Assembly (NCBI GenBank): GCA_016713985.1
Contig: JADJOD010000003.1
Location: forward strand, 1-64,000
Length of the DNA stretch: 64,000 nucleotides
Source: Lewinellaceae bacterium
GTDB taxonomy: Bacteria; Bacteroidota; Bacteroidia; Chitinophagales; Saprospiraceae
Direction of reading: 5' to 3'
Shown in pieces: positions 47,770 to 57,026 of the stretch. The first letter of the stretch is position 1; every line of letters starts with the position of its first letter. The position numbers and the translations under genes were made by a program. A model generated the notes under the pieces. It worked only from the letters and a program-made list of their open reading frames with translations. It had not been told where the DNA came from and ran no database searches.

Positions 47770-47832
47770 ATTCATCACTCCTCATTCATCACTCCTCATT
47801 CATCACTCCTCATTCATCATTCCTCATTCCTC
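47770..47832. repeat. Heptamer array ATTCATC/ACTCCTC
   Basis: Nine contiguous 7-base units (ATTCATC, ACTCCTC, ATTCCTC) fill the spacer between convergent genes. The same heptamer occurs within and at the end of the trehalase gene (60451 and 61664). Confidence 0.88.
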
Positions 47833-47840
47833 AAATGGTG

Positions 47841-48792
47841 TCACAACCCCAGCACCCCACCTTCCGTTGCCAGTGAAAAACCGCGTTCCCACACTTCTTT
47901 CCGGTCTTTTTTATCCCACAGCAACAGATTGGTGTGGTTGAAATGAATGAAGGTCACTTTTTCTTTTCTGCAGCGGGTTGATATTCAAACAATTGCATTG
48001 TTTCTTCCACAAAAGGGTGGGGCACCTCCAACATGGCGCGGCCCTGCAATTCGCCGTCGCGAAAAAAGGTGGCGTCGAGGAAGGCGTGATCCACTTTCCG
48101 GACTTCGGACACGATATCGCGATTCCACTTCGACCACTTGTCGATATCGGGGATAAACAGCACCTTTTTTCGGGGCGTTTCGATGCGAAACCCGACCGTT
48201 TCTGAGAACTCGTCGCGGTGCGGCACCACCAGCGGCGTGATGCGCAATCCGCCGGGCAATACAACGGCGGAATCGGCCGCCAAATCCCGTAACCCGATGT
48301 TATTCAGGTCTGTCAACTGGCTCCAGGGGCCGTTGTTGCGCAGGTAAGCGGCCATACGCGGCATGGCATACACCGGCACGTCCTTCGCCCCCAACACTTC
48401 ACGCCCCAAAACATCAAACCCGTATAGTGCCCGATATGTGCATGGGTGAGAAAAATCCCGTCGGGCACTCGTTGGTCCGAAAAACCGGATCGGTTTTGCA
48501 ATTGGCGCCATTGCTCCGGAAAAGACGGCGTGGCTTCCAGCAGGTACAATTTCCGGTTCGTCCGGTCGACAATACCGAGGCAGGCGGGCGTTTTGGGGGC
48601 CGTTTTGCCGCGGTACACCGACTGACAGCACGGCCGGCGACACCCGGCGTGCGGGTAAGCGCCGTCTTGCGCAACACCCAGTACCACAAGGTAAAAACCG
48701 GTCGCGGGGGGATATTCCACTTTCCGGGAATCGACCCCGCCGCTGCAAGCGCAAAAAAGCAGGGAAATGCCAAATATCCTGATCCACGCCAT
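47841..48792 (-). CDS. PqqB-like metallo-beta-lactamase-fold lipoprotein, two frameshifts
   Basis: The N-terminus lies in the frame that opens at 48810; the ATG at 48792 gives a lipoprotein signal (MAWIRIFGISLLFCAC). The frame breaks at the A4 run 48408-48411 (one base restores GLMFLGREVLGAKDVPVY) and again at the T5 run 47958-47962 (one base restores EKKKVTFIHFNHTNLLLW and the end EGGVLGL). Repaired length is about 317 residues. It resembles PqqB/MBL-fold hydrolases: GVAQDGAYPHAGC, THAHIGHYTGL, VPHRDEFSETVGF, FLDATFF. The metal motif reads HAHIGH, with Gly in place of the usual Asp. PQQ genes are absent, so PQQ synthesis is unlikely. It follows the TonB receptor gene after 76 bases. Confidence 0.72.
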
Positions 48793-48868
48793 GATTGGTT
48801 TCGAGTACATGCACTATAAAAATTACACCACAACGGTACAGTTTTTTTTGCCGGATCGTCAGCGCAGG

Positions 48869-51037
48869 TTAAAACCGCAGCTCCACACCCCCGGTAAGAA
48901 CCCGGGGCAGGCCGACCTTGATACCCGTGGGGCGGCGGGAAGCGATGTACCGCTCATCCGTCAGGTTTTTTGCGCTGGCAAACAGGGTGGTTTTCCAGGG
49001 CAAAAATTCATAACGGACGGAAATGTCCGCCACAAAATAGGCCGGGATCAGGCCGGAGCGGCCGTTGGCGGCGGGTGAAGGGGTGTTCAACTCGTCGGTA
49101 AATTGCTCCGAAACATAAGTTCCGTTTACCTGCACATCTAAGCGCCAGGGAGCGGAGAAACCCAGCGTCTGGGTACTCAGCCAGCGCGGCGCATAAGGCA
49201 GGTCATTGCCTTTGACATTGGTTTTTTCGGCGCCTACAAAACGGTCGGCATTGTAGGTAGCGTGTGAATAAGTCGCATTGGCCTCCCAGTAAACGGAATA
49301 AGCGGAGTGAAATATTTTTCCGAAATCGAGGCGAAAAGCCGCTTCCACCCCCAGGTGGCGGGTGTTGCCGGCGTTGGCAAAACCGCTGCCCGAACCACCC
49401 GACGACTCTGAAAGTGGAATGACCTGTTTTTGAAAATCAAGGTAAAAACCCGTCAGTTCTGCTTCAAACCCCCGGGCAAATGCCGAACGCAGGCCCAGTT
49501 CATAATTCCAGCTCGCCTGTTCGTCAAGCGGAAATACTTCCCCCGAATTCGACACGGAATTTTTGATGGCGGGTGGGGCGAATCCTTTGTGGACGCCCCC
49601 AAAAACGGTAGCGTTGTTTTTCAGGGAATAGTTGAACCCGATGCCCGGAATCAGGGCCGACACGTGGCTGGGTGCCGCAATGCTGGTATCGCGGTAAACA
49701 CCCGACGCCGTTTTGTACAGGTTGATCCGGCGTTCAAAATGGTAATCTTCGACCCGGATACCCGCTGTGACGGCCAGCCGGGAGCTCAAATTGAACTTGT
49801 TTTGTACAAAACCGCTGACGGCATGGCCGGGGCGCAGTTCGTCCACGATCAGTTTGCCCGAACGGGCAGCCGGGCTGTTACCTGAATATTCCGTTTCGTG
49901 GGCCTGTTCGCCGAGTATACGCCCGCCGGCTTCAAGCTGGTGTTTTTGTTGCCCGAGCCGGTAGTCCCAGGTCAGTTTGCTTTCCACGCCGCCGACGGCA
50001 AATGCGCGGTTGCGCAGGCCACTTTCCCGGAGCATAAACACGGCGCCGTTTGGAATGACGGCATCGCCCCATACCACGCCGGTCTGGGGTGGTTTGGCGC
50101 TGTCGGAAGTGAATCCCTGGCGCCGCCAATCCCGCGAAATCGTGTACCCATAGGCGGTGGTCCGGAGTTTTAAGTTGTTGGAAATGAAATATTTGTGCGT
50201 TGCGGCAAGGGCGTAGCGCCGGACTTTGAGTTCATCGTCGGGCGCCATGACGGGGTAATAATTGCCCGAATCGAACATATTTTGGGTAAGACCGATGTAC
50301 GTGGAGTTGGAGACCTCGTCGTAGACCTGCAATTTAATACCGAGAGCCGACCGTTCGCCGGTTGTGAAATTGATCTTGGCGTTCAGGTCGTTGACCCTGA
50401 ACCCCGTAACGCCGATCTGGTCGGCTTGCTTATGCAAATAATTGACAATCAGTCCGGTACTCCCATGGGTGGTTCCGTATTGCAGTTGCGAACTAAAAAA
50501 GCCGCCACTGCCACCTTTCAGCACAACGCGGGTTTCCGGCTCGTCCGGCGCACCGGCGGTGATATAATTCACCACGCCGCCGATGGTGCGCGGGCCAAAC
50601 AGGATCTGCCCGCTTCCTTTCACCACCTCGATGGCCGCCATGCGGTCGATAGCCGGGGTATAATACATTTCGGGCTCGCCGTAGGGATTGAGTTGCACCG
50701 GAACGCCGTCTTCCAGCACAAGTATATTGGAACTGCGGTCGGGGTTGAGGCCCCGGATGCCGATATTGGTGCGCAGGCCGAGCCCTTCTTCATCAACCAC
50801 GTGTACCCCCGGCAATTTTCGGAATACTTCGTTGCCCGTGAGTGGAGCGATGCGGCGCAGTTCGAGCGGTTTGACGTAAGACGCCGCTCCCGGAACGCCG
50901 CTGAGCAGCCGGTCTTTTTGTGCAATGACCACCACCTGGGGCACCCGGGCTTCTTTGAGAGAGTCGGTTTCGGAAGTTTGTGCGGCGAGTTGGATGGCAA
51001 AGATAAACAGGGCAAAAAAGAGGACATTTTTAATCAT
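48869..51037 (-). CDS. TonB-dependent outer membrane receptor
   Basis: 722 residues with a signal peptide (FFALFIFAIQLAAQ). The TonB-box-like region SLKEARVPQVVVIAQ precedes a plug domain (~45-150; LTGNEVFRKLPGVHVVDEEG, IGIRGLNPDRSSNILVLEDG, GPRTIGGVVNYITAG). The rest is a 22-strand barrel ending VLTGGVELRF with a terminal Phe. It looks like the FecA/catecholate-type iron-complex group, without the CarboxypepD N-terminal domain of SusC. It takes up a metal complex or cofactor; the coupled PqqB-like lipoprotein may process it. A -7 box TACCTTTG lies at 51091-51098. Confidence 0.9.
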   Translation of the reverse strand: MIKNVLFFALFIFAIQLAAQTSETDSLKEARVPQVVVIAQKDRLLSGVPGAASYVKPLELRRIAPLTGNEVFRKLPGVHVVDEEGLGLRTNIGIRGLNPDRSSNILVLEDGVPVQLNPYGEPEMYYTPAIDRMAAIEVVKGSGQILFGPRTIGGVVNYITAGAPDEPETRVVLKGGSGGFFSSQLQYGTTHGSTGLIVNYLHKQADQIGVTGFRVNDLNAKINFTTGERSALGIKLQVYDEVSNSTYIGLTQNMFDSGNYYPVMAPDDELKVRRYALAATHKYFISNNLKLRTTAYGYTISRDWRRQGFTSDSAKPPQTGVVWGDAVIPNGAVFMLRESGLRNRAFAVGGVESKLTWDYRLGQQKHQLEAGGRILGEQAHETEYSGNSPAARSGKLIVDELRPGHAVSGFVQNKFNLSSRLAVTAGIRVEDYHFERRINLYKTASGVYRDTSIAAPSHVSALIPGIGFNYSLKNNATVFGGVHKGFAPPAIKNSVSNSGEVFPLDEQASWNYELGLRSAFARGFEAELTGFYLDFQKQVIPLSESSGGSGSGFANAGNTRHLGVEAAFRLDFGKIFHSAYSVYWEANATYSHATYNADRFVGAEKTNVKGNDLPYAPRWLSTQTLGFSAPWRLDVQVNGTYVSEQFTDELNTPSPAANGRSGLIPAYFVADISVRYEFLPWKTTLFASAKNLTDERYIASRRPTGIKVGLPRVLTGGVELRF

Positions 51038-51090
51038 GGCCTGAAGTCAGATTTTTTTGTGTTTATTTAGACTTTATTAAAATAATGCCG

Positions 51091-51098
51091 CAAAGGTA
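51091..51098 (-). promoter_or_regulatory. -7 box of the TonB receptor gene
   Basis: TACCTTTG on the minus strand, 54 bases before the ATG at 51037; identical to the octamer upstream of the GH13-esterase gene. No clear -33 TTTG is found at the right spacing. Confidence 0.4.
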
Positions 51099-51159
51099 TT
51101 TTCCCTTCCCTTTTTTGCCTACTGAAAACGATCATCTTTTCCGGTGATTTATGTCATAT

Positions 51160-51647
51160 TTAACTGACAGAAGGATTGAGGGGCAGAATAGTCGAGTTTT
51201 TTACCTCCGTCATCACAAAATGACTTTGCACCCGCCCGATATTTTCAAGCGCGGCTAATTTTTCTTTCATAAATTGCTGATAATCATCCATATCGCGCGC
51301 TACTACCTTCAACATATAATCATATTCGCCGGTGATATGGTGGCATTCGATCACTTCGGGAATACCCACCACTGCGGCTTCAAAACGCAGCAGGAAGTCG
51401 CGGTTGTGCTCTTTTAACGCCACATCGCAAAAAACCAGCATCGGAAGACCGATTTTCCGTCGGTCGAGCAGAGCCGTGTAACGAACGACGTAACCCTCCC
51501 GTTCCAGCCGTTTCACCCGCTCGAATACGGGTGTGGTGGTCAGGTTGAGCCGGGCGGCAATTTCTTTGGTGGTCATAAAGGCATCTTCCTGCAGCAATTG
51601 CAGGATGGCCCGGTCGGCAGCGTCCGGACCCTCGGATTTTTTTCCAT
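51160..51647 (-). CDS. Lrp/AsnC family transcriptional regulator, frameshifted near the start
   Basis: Homologues start with a D-x-x-D-R-x-I-L-x-L-L-Q helix. That helix is present upstream of the first in-frame Met, and one added base in the T7 run 51637-51643 gives MEKKSEGPDAADRAILQLLQ from the ATG at 51645-51647, for about 162 residues. The HTH follows (MTTKEIAARLNLTTTPVFER, VKRLEREGYV), then the RAM ligand domain (~75-150; GIPEVIECHHITGEYDYMLK). It is divergent from a PLP sulfur-amino-acid enzyme gene, so amino-acid-responsive control of that gene is likely. Confidence 0.85.
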
Positions 51648-51782
51648 AAAACAGGTTTTAGTACAACGAAATTATTGTATTATTCTACTAATCGGATATA
51701 TTAAAGATTTATTTTCTTATTTTATTTTAATAGTTGGTTATAAAATCTAAAAATGGAAATTTTGTGGAAAAATAAACCTGCC
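51648..51782. promoter_or_regulatory. AT-rich divergent control region of lrp and the PLP enzyme
   Basis: About 105 bases between the two start regions, strikingly AT-rich (for example TTTATTTTCTTATTTTATTT). Such tracts are typical Lrp-binding DNA. I cannot point to an exact operator; TAATTTCG on the minus strand at 51666-51673 is one base from a -7 box. Confidence 0.45.
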
Positions 51783-53075
51783 ATGAAAAGAAATTTCCAG
51801 CCCGAAACCCTGATGATGTCGCACGGTTATCGCCCCGAATGGTCGGAAGGCGCCGTAAAATGCCCGATTTTCCAGACCTCCACGTTTGTATTCCGCACTG
51901 CAGAAGAAGGCAAAGCCTTTTTTGAAGTCGCCTACGGATTGCGTGTTCGCGGCGACAAGGAAAAAACCGGCCTCATTTACAGCCGGTTGAACAACCCGGA
52001 CATGGAAATCCTCGAAGACCGCCTGACCCTGTGGGATGGCGCGGAGGCCTGCGCCGTATTTGAAAGCGGCATGTCGGCGATTTCCACCGCTTTGTTCGAA
52101 TTCCTGAAACCCGGCGATTTATTGCTGTACAGCAACCCTTTATATGGCGGCACCAGCCATTTTGTGCACCATGTGCTCACAAAATTCGGCATCGAGGTAC
52201 TCGGATTCCGGCCCGGCGCTACCCGGGAGGAACTCGAAACGCTGGTGCTGGATTCCGGCAAAAAAGACCGGCTCGGCATGATCTATCTCGAAACACCCGC
52301 CAACCCCACCAACGATCTCGTGGACATCGGGATGTGCCGCTCCGTGGCCGACCGGTTCAGCACCCCGGAAAGCCGCGTGCTTGTAGCCGTCGACAATACC
52401 TACATGGGGCCGCTTTGGCAGCACCCGCTGCGGCACGGCGCCGACCTCGTATTGTACTCCGCCACGAAGTATATCGGCGGGCACAGCGACGTGATCGCGG
52501 GCGCCTGCCTGGGTTCGGGCGAACTGATCACCCGCGTCAAAACGCTGCGCACCTTTCTCGGCAATATGATTGCACCCCATACCGGCTGGCTGCTGATGCG
52601 CAGTCTGGAAACCCTCAAACTCCGGATGGACAAACAGGCCGAAAACGCCCAAATCGTGGCGCAACGCCTGGCGCAACACCCAAAAATTGCGCGAGTCCAT
52701 TACCTCGGGCTGCTGACCCCGGCGGACGGCGAGGCATTTCTCACCTACCGGCGGCAGTGTACGTCGCCCGGCGCCATGGTATCGTTTGAAGTAAACGGCG
52801 GCGAAAAGGAGGCCTTCGTTTTTCTGAATCACCTGAAAATCGTGAAACTGGCGGTCAGCCTTGGCAGCACCGAATCACTGGCTCAGCACCCGGCCACCAT
52901 GACCCACGCGGGAGTCGACCCGGCAGAAAAAGTGGCATTTGGCATTTCCGACGCACTGGTGCGCCTGTCCGTCGGTGTGGAGCACGTGGAAGACCTGTGG
53001 TGGGACCTGGAACAAGCGCTGGCAGCAGTGCCGGTGAGCCGGAAGCAGGAAGTGCAGGATTTGGTATCCAGTTAG
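51783..53075 (+). CDS. Cystathionine gamma-synthase/methionine gamma-lyase family PLP enzyme
   Basis: 430 residues from the ATG at 51783 (MKRNFQPETLMMSHGYRPEW); an upstream ATG at 51753 adds ten residues. Cys/Met metabolism PLP fold: YSRLNNPDMEILEDRL, the PLP-ring stacking region AVFESGMSAISTALFEF, SNPLYGGTSHFV, the Asp in VAVDNTYMGPLWQHPL, and the Schiff-base Lys in LYSATKYIGGHSDVIAG. C-terminal SLGSTESLAQHPATMTHAGV is the family's substrate-binding run. It cleaves or makes a C-gamma-S bond. The divergent Lrp gene favours a catabolic role (methionine gamma-lyase type), but the exact reaction cannot be read from sequence. Confidence 0.88.
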   Translation: MKRNFQPETLMMSHGYRPEWSEGAVKCPIFQTSTFVFRTAEEGKAFFEVAYGLRVRGDKEKTGLIYSRLNNPDMEILEDRLTLWDGAEACAVFESGMSAISTALFEFLKPGDLLLYSNPLYGGTSHFVHHVLTKFGIEVLGFRPGATREELETLVLDSGKKDRLGMIYLETPANPTNDLVDIGMCRSVADRFSTPESRVLVAVDNTYMGPLWQHPLRHGADLVLYSATKYIGGHSDVIAGACLGSGELITRVKTLRTFLGNMIAPHTGWLLMRSLETLKLRMDKQAENAQIVAQRLAQHPKIARVHYLGLLTPADGEAFLTYRRQCTSPGAMVSFEVNGGEKEAFVFLNHLKIVKLAVSLGSTESLAQHPATMTHAGVDPAEKVAFGISDALVRLSVGVEHVEDLWWDLEQALAAVPVSRKQEVQDLVSS

Positions 53076-53106
53076 CAGGGCGGAAATCTTTTCCGTACAT
53101 TCGCAC

Positions 53107-55490
53107 ATGATTCGTTTTCCACGCGCTAAAATTGCCCTTGCGGCGGGGCTGATTCTGGTGGCCGTACTGACTTTTGCCTGGTTTTCAATCAATAACCCCG
53201 GCGAAGGTGAACGGCTTCCGGAAACGGTGAGTTTTAATTTTCACATCCGGCCGCTGTTGTCCGACCGCTGTTTCAAGTGCCATGGCCCCGACGAAAAGCA
53301 ACGCAAAGCCGGCCTTCGTTTCGATACGCAGGAAGGGGCGTTTGCGGCGCTGCACGATACTTTAGCCGGTAATGCCGGGGTTCATTATGCCATTGTGCCG
53401 GGCCATCCGGAACAAAGCACCCTTGTACAGCGAATTTATTCCACCAACCCCGACAGCGTGATGCCGACGCCGGATTCGCACCTGAGCCTTTCTGCATTTG
53501 AAAAAAAACTGCTCGAACGCTGGATCGAACAGGGCGCCCGATGGGAAAAACACTGGGCTTTTCTGGCGCCGGAAAAGCCCGCTTTACCCGCCGTCGGCAA
53601 TAAAAAAATGGGCCCGCAACGAAATCGACCTTTTATCCTTCAAAAACAACAGGAACACAAAGCCCAAACCGTCCGAAGAAGCCGGTAAGGGAAAGACTCA
53701 TCCGGCGGCTGAGTTTTCGACCTCACCGGCCTGCCACCGGCGCCGGAAATGGTGGAGGCGTTTCTGAACGACGACAGCCCGGAGGCTTATGACAAAGTGG
53801 TAAATACCCTGCTCGCATCTCCGGCTTTCGGCGAACGCTGGGCCGTGTACTGGCTCGACCTGGCGCGGTATTCCGATACCCACGGTTTTCAGGACGACTT
53901 GCCGCGGGTCATGTGGCCCTGGCGCGACTGGGTAATCAAAGCGTTTAATGAAAACATGCCCTACGATCGCTTCGTTACCTGGCAACTGGCGGGCGACCTG
54001 CTGCCGGATGCAACCAAAGAAACCCTGCTGGCTTCCGCGTTCAACCGCAACCACAAAATCACGCAGGAAGGCGGCGTGATCGACGAAGAATACCGCGTGG
54101 AATACGTAGCCGACCGCACCAACACCTTCGGCAAGGCGTTCCTGGGTATCACGATGGAATGCGCCCGCTGCCACGACCACAAATACGACCCCATTACCCA
54201 ACGCGATTATTATTCCACCTTCGCTTTTTTTAACAAGGTGCCGGAACTCGGTTTTGTGCCCAATCTGCAGACGCCGAAACCCTATATTCCCATCGCTCAG
54301 GCCGATTTGCAAGGCGTTTTAAAATTTCTGAACGCAAAAGAAGTGATCAAAACCGAAAAAGATACCCTCCTGCAAATGGTGATGCAGGACTCGACGGAAA
54401 AAGGCGGGCGCAAGGCATATATCCTCAACCGGGGGCAATACGATCAGCACAAAGAAGAAGTAGCCGCCGGCCTGCCGGCCCAAATCCTGCCCTTCGACAC
54501 CACACATCCGCGCAACCGCCTGGGTATGGCCGCCTGGCTGTTCGATGCGCGCAACCCCCTCACCGCGCGTGTCACGGTCAACCGCCTCTGGCAGGAAATC
54601 TTCGGCCGGGGTATCGTGGCTACCAGCGACAACTTCGGCCTGCAAGGCGCGTTACCCACCCATCCCGAACTGTTAGACTGGCTTGCTTGCGAATTGCGCG
54701 ACGGGCAATGGGATATTAAAAAGATGCTGCGCCTGATGGTCACTTCAGCCACTTACCGGCAATCGTCCGCGGCAGACCAACAATTGCTGGAAAAAGACCC
54801 CGAAAACCGCTGGTTTGCACGCGGCGCCCGCTACCGGCTGAATTATGAATTTATTCGGGATAATGCATTGTCAGTCAGTGGATTACTTGTCAACGAAATC
54901 GGCGGGCCATCCGTAAAACCCTACCAGCCGCCCGGACTTTGGGAGGAGATCAGCGCGGACAAAACGGCCAACGATTTCCGGGGGGAAAATGCCTACGTCC
55001 CGATACGGCGGCCTCAAAAATTTATCGCCGGAGTTTGTATACGTATAACCGCCGCACCATACCGCCGCCGACTTCCCTTTCGTTCGATGCCGCCCCACGC
55101 GACGTGTGCGAAGTAAACCGCGCCCGCACGAGCACGCCCTTGCAGGCGCTGGTGATGCTCAACGACGTACAAATTCTGGAAGCGGCGCGGGTGCTGGCCG
55201 CCCGGGTATTGCAGGACGGCCGTCGCGAGGGTAAAAAAGTGGAAGAAGAAATCACCCTGGCATTTCGCCGTATTCTGACGCGTAAACCGGAAAAAATTGA
55301 ACTTCAGAAACTGACGACCTTGTACCGGGATGAATTAAAACGGTATCAACAAAATCCGGCACAGGCGAAAAAACTGCTGCAAACGGGGCGTTTTCCCGTA
55401 AACACGGCGCTCGATGCGGCCGAATACTCGGCGATGATGCTGGTGGTGAGCGCGATTTTTAATCTGGATGAGGCGTTAAGCAAGACGTGA
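53107..55490 (+). pseudogene. Planctomycete-type cytochrome c / DUF1549-DUF1553 protein, multiple frameshifts
   Basis: A single-helix N-terminus (AALAAGLILVAVLTFAWF-like) precedes a PSCyt1 domain with the haem motif CFKCH at ~56-60. DUF1549 (DLTGLPPAPEMVEAFL, YWLDLARYSDTHGFQDD) and DUF1553 (NRLGMAAWLFDARNPLTARV, YRRSLYTYNRRTIPPP) follow. The repaired protein would be ~795 residues. At least five length changes lie within 53602-53717 (A7, a missing G near 53631, CCC 53663-53665, GGG 53689-53691, TTTT 53714-53717) and one at CCC 54999-55001; each is a one-base homopolymer change or loss. The usual DUF1501 partner gene is absent. Its last 74 bases recur at 56279. Confidence 0.8.
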
Positions 55491-55491
55491 G
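55418..55491 (+). repeat. Direct repeat copy A: 3' end of the DUF1553 gene
   Basis: 74 bases from GGCCGAATACTCGGCG to the stop codon and next base. Copy B at 56279-56352 differs at about six positions and still encodes nearly the same peptide (AEHSAMMLVVSAIFNLDEAL). Confidence 0.9.
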
Positions 55492-55561
55492 TTTGATGCC
55501 CATGATTGTGAAAAAGGGAAGACGATGAAGAATTTGTCATTTCACTCAAAAAGTACTTAAT

Positions 55562-55834
55562 TTGTCTAAAAAACAAACTGATGGTAGGCGCACAACTCAA
55601 CATCTCTACGACGATTTCGCTGAATTCATCGCCGGTTTGTCGCCGGAAAAAATTCTGGCTTACCATGCGCCCGAAAAAATCCAGAAAAGAGTGGAATATC
55701 TGGTGGAGCGAAAAAAAACAGGAGAAACCACGCCGGCTGAAACCCAGGAACTCGAAAAATACTTCTTGTTCGAGCACATTGTCCGGCTTGCCAAAGCACG
55801 AGCGCTGAAACTTCTGGCCAAAGCCGCTTCCTGA
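55562..55834 (+). CDS. Small protein paired with the HNH nuclease
   Basis: 90 residues from a TTG start (MSKKQTDGRRTTQHLYDDFA). No ATG fits. The product is charged and helical (PEKIQKRVEYLVERKKTGET, EKYFLFEHIVRLAKARALKL). Its stop codon is immediately followed by the ATG of the HNH gene, so the two are co-translated. I do not recognise a named family. A role as partner or inhibitor of the nuclease is a reasonable guess only. Confidence 0.6.
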   Translation: MSKKQTDGRRTTQHLYDDFAEFIAGLSPEKILAYHAPEKIQKRVEYLVERKKTGETTPAETQELEKYFLFEHIVRLAKARALKLLAKAAS

Positions 55835-56245
55835 ATGAGTCGCTATACCCCCGCCGAACTTCGCAGGAAAGTTGCCCAACGAGCGGGCTTTCGCTGTGAA
55901 TACTGCCGCTTTCCGGAAATCGCAGCAATGGTCAAATTTCAGTTGGAACACATCATCAGTTTCAAACACGGCGGCAAAACCATTCTGGAAAACCTCGCCT
56001 ACGCATGCCCCATTTGCAACTCGGGTAAAGGCTCTGATATCGGTACCGTCCTGGAAGACGAAGATATTTTCGTTCGATTTTTCAACCCGCGCAAACACGA
56101 TTGGTTCGAGCATTTTGAACTCAAAGAAGGATTGATTTTGTCAAAAACCACGATTGGTGCAGCGACGGTTAAAATTCTCAATTTCAATAGGTTAGAGCGC
56201 ATATTGGAGCGACTTGAATTGATTGATGCGGGTGTTTATCCGTAA
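55835..56245 (+). CDS. HNH endonuclease (McrA-like)
   Basis: 136 residues. The zinc-binding first pair is in RCEYCRFPE, the metal/catalytic His region is LEHIISFKHGGKTILENLAY, and the second pair plus Asn is ACPICNSGKGSDIG: a complete HNH/McrA core. The C-terminal ~60 residues are a helical tail (RLERILERLELIDAGVYP). Such proteins cut DNA; many are homing-type or defence nucleases. It lies in a ~790-base cassette between two copies of the DUF1553 3' end, together with the small upstream gene, and is followed by a toxin-antitoxin pair. Confidence 0.85.
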   Translation: MSRYTPAELRRKVAQRAGFRCEYCRFPEIAAMVKFQLEHIISFKHGGKTILENLAYACPICNSGKGSDIGTVLEDEDIFVRFFNPRKHDWFEHFELKEGLILSKTTIGAATVKILNFNRLERILERLELIDAGVYP

Positions 56246-56278
56246 GATTCAAATTTCCGGCGACAGGAGGTATAAACT

Positions 56279-56352
56279 GGCCGAACACTCGGCGATGATG
56301 CTGGTGGTGAGCGCGATTTTTAATCTGGATGAGGCGTTATGTAAGGCATGAG
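56279..56352 (+). repeat. Direct repeat copy B: duplicated DUF1553 3' end
   Basis: A second, slightly diverged copy of 55418-55491, again ending in the same frame with a stop (TGA at 56349-56351). The homology starts abruptly at GGCCGAA; the 34 bases between the HNH stop and this point show no homology to the gene. Confidence 0.9.
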
Positions 56353-56361
56353 CGGGAGAAC

Positions 56362-56616
56362 TTAGTAGTGATAACGGCACTGTAAGACAATCACTTGGTT
56401 AGCCTCCACGCGATATACAAGTCTGTGCTCGGTATCAATCCGCCTTGACCACCAGCCGCTTAAGTTGCCACGCAAAGGCTCTGGTTTGCCAATGCCTTTG
56501 TAAGGTTCGCGTGCGATGTTTTTCAGCAGTTCGTTGATGCGTTCCACTTTCTTGCCGTCTTGCGTTTGCCAATGCAAGTAGTCGCCCCAAGCGTTTTCGG
56601 TGAAAACCAGATTCAT
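56362..56616 (-). CDS. yoeB: Txe/YoeB family toxin (mRNA endonuclease)
   Basis: 84 residues from the ATG at 56616, exactly the family length. It has the YoeB landmarks: WGDYLHWQTQDGKKVERIN, KPEPLRGNLSGWWSRRID, EHRLVYRV. Glu46, Arg65, His83 and the terminal Tyr84 match the known catalytic residues of Escherichia coli YoeB. It cleaves mRNA at the ribosome A site when not bound by its antitoxin. Its start overlaps the antitoxin stop by four bases (ATGA). Confidence 0.95.
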   Translation of the reverse strand: MNLVFTENAWGDYLHWQTQDGKKVERINELLKNIAREPYKGIGKPEPLRGNLSGWWSRRIDTEHRLVYRVEANQVIVLQCRYHY

Positions 56617-56866
56617 AAATCGGCGAGGTTTTTCTGAACCGTTTTGCCTTGTTCCCACTGTTGCAAAGCCTCTTGCAGGCGGACAGCGTTTCCGGGCGAC
56701 GAAAGTAAATAGGCCGTTTCGCGCAGCGTCTCGTACTCTTCTTGCGAAATGACGACGACATTATTCTTTTGGGCCGTGAAATGATGAGCGCCTCTTGATT
56801 GTCGAGCACGCGATCGAGGTATTCTTTCCGTTTTTCCCGAAAATCGGTAATAGTAGTAGCTGTCAT
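56613..56866 (-). CDS. yefM: Phd/YefM family antitoxin, frameshifted
   Basis: Starts at 56866 (MTATTITDFREKRKEYLDRV, the Phd/YefM DNA-binding N-terminus). The frame breaks at the T4 run 56767-56770; one added base restores RPKKNNVVVISQEEYETLRE and the C-terminal toxin-binding tail ending QKNLADL, 84 residues in all. It neutralises YoeB and represses the operon. A YefM-type operator lies upstream. Because an antitoxin null with an intact YoeB would be lethal, a sequencing error is the best explanation for the break. Confidence 0.88.
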
Positions 56867-56883
56867 GGAGATCGTTTCTAAAT

Positions 56884-56910
56884 TGTAATGTACAAAATTA
56901 CGTACAATAA
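56884..56910. promoter_or_regulatory. YefM operator candidate (two TGTACA-type boxes)
   Basis: TGTACA at 56889-56894 and CGTACA at 56901-56906, 12 bases apart, within an inverted TTGTA...TACAA context, 18 bases upstream of the antitoxin start. The hexamer TGTACA is the core of the characterised YefM operator. Confidence 0.6.
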
Positions 56911-57026
56911 TCGGGTTTGCAAGCAGAGAAAGGGACGGCATAAAATTTCATTCGAAAATGTTGTTCCAAATGCCAGATGCAAAATTCTACATTAGCGGCG
57001 TGTAAAATTTCCAGCAACAATTCTAT

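Noticed and set aside
47954..48814. 286-codon frame as a complete gene
   Set aside because: Its first ~130 codons are out of frame with the lipoprotein signal and MBL motifs, which lie in another frame; it is the middle part of a frameshifted gene.
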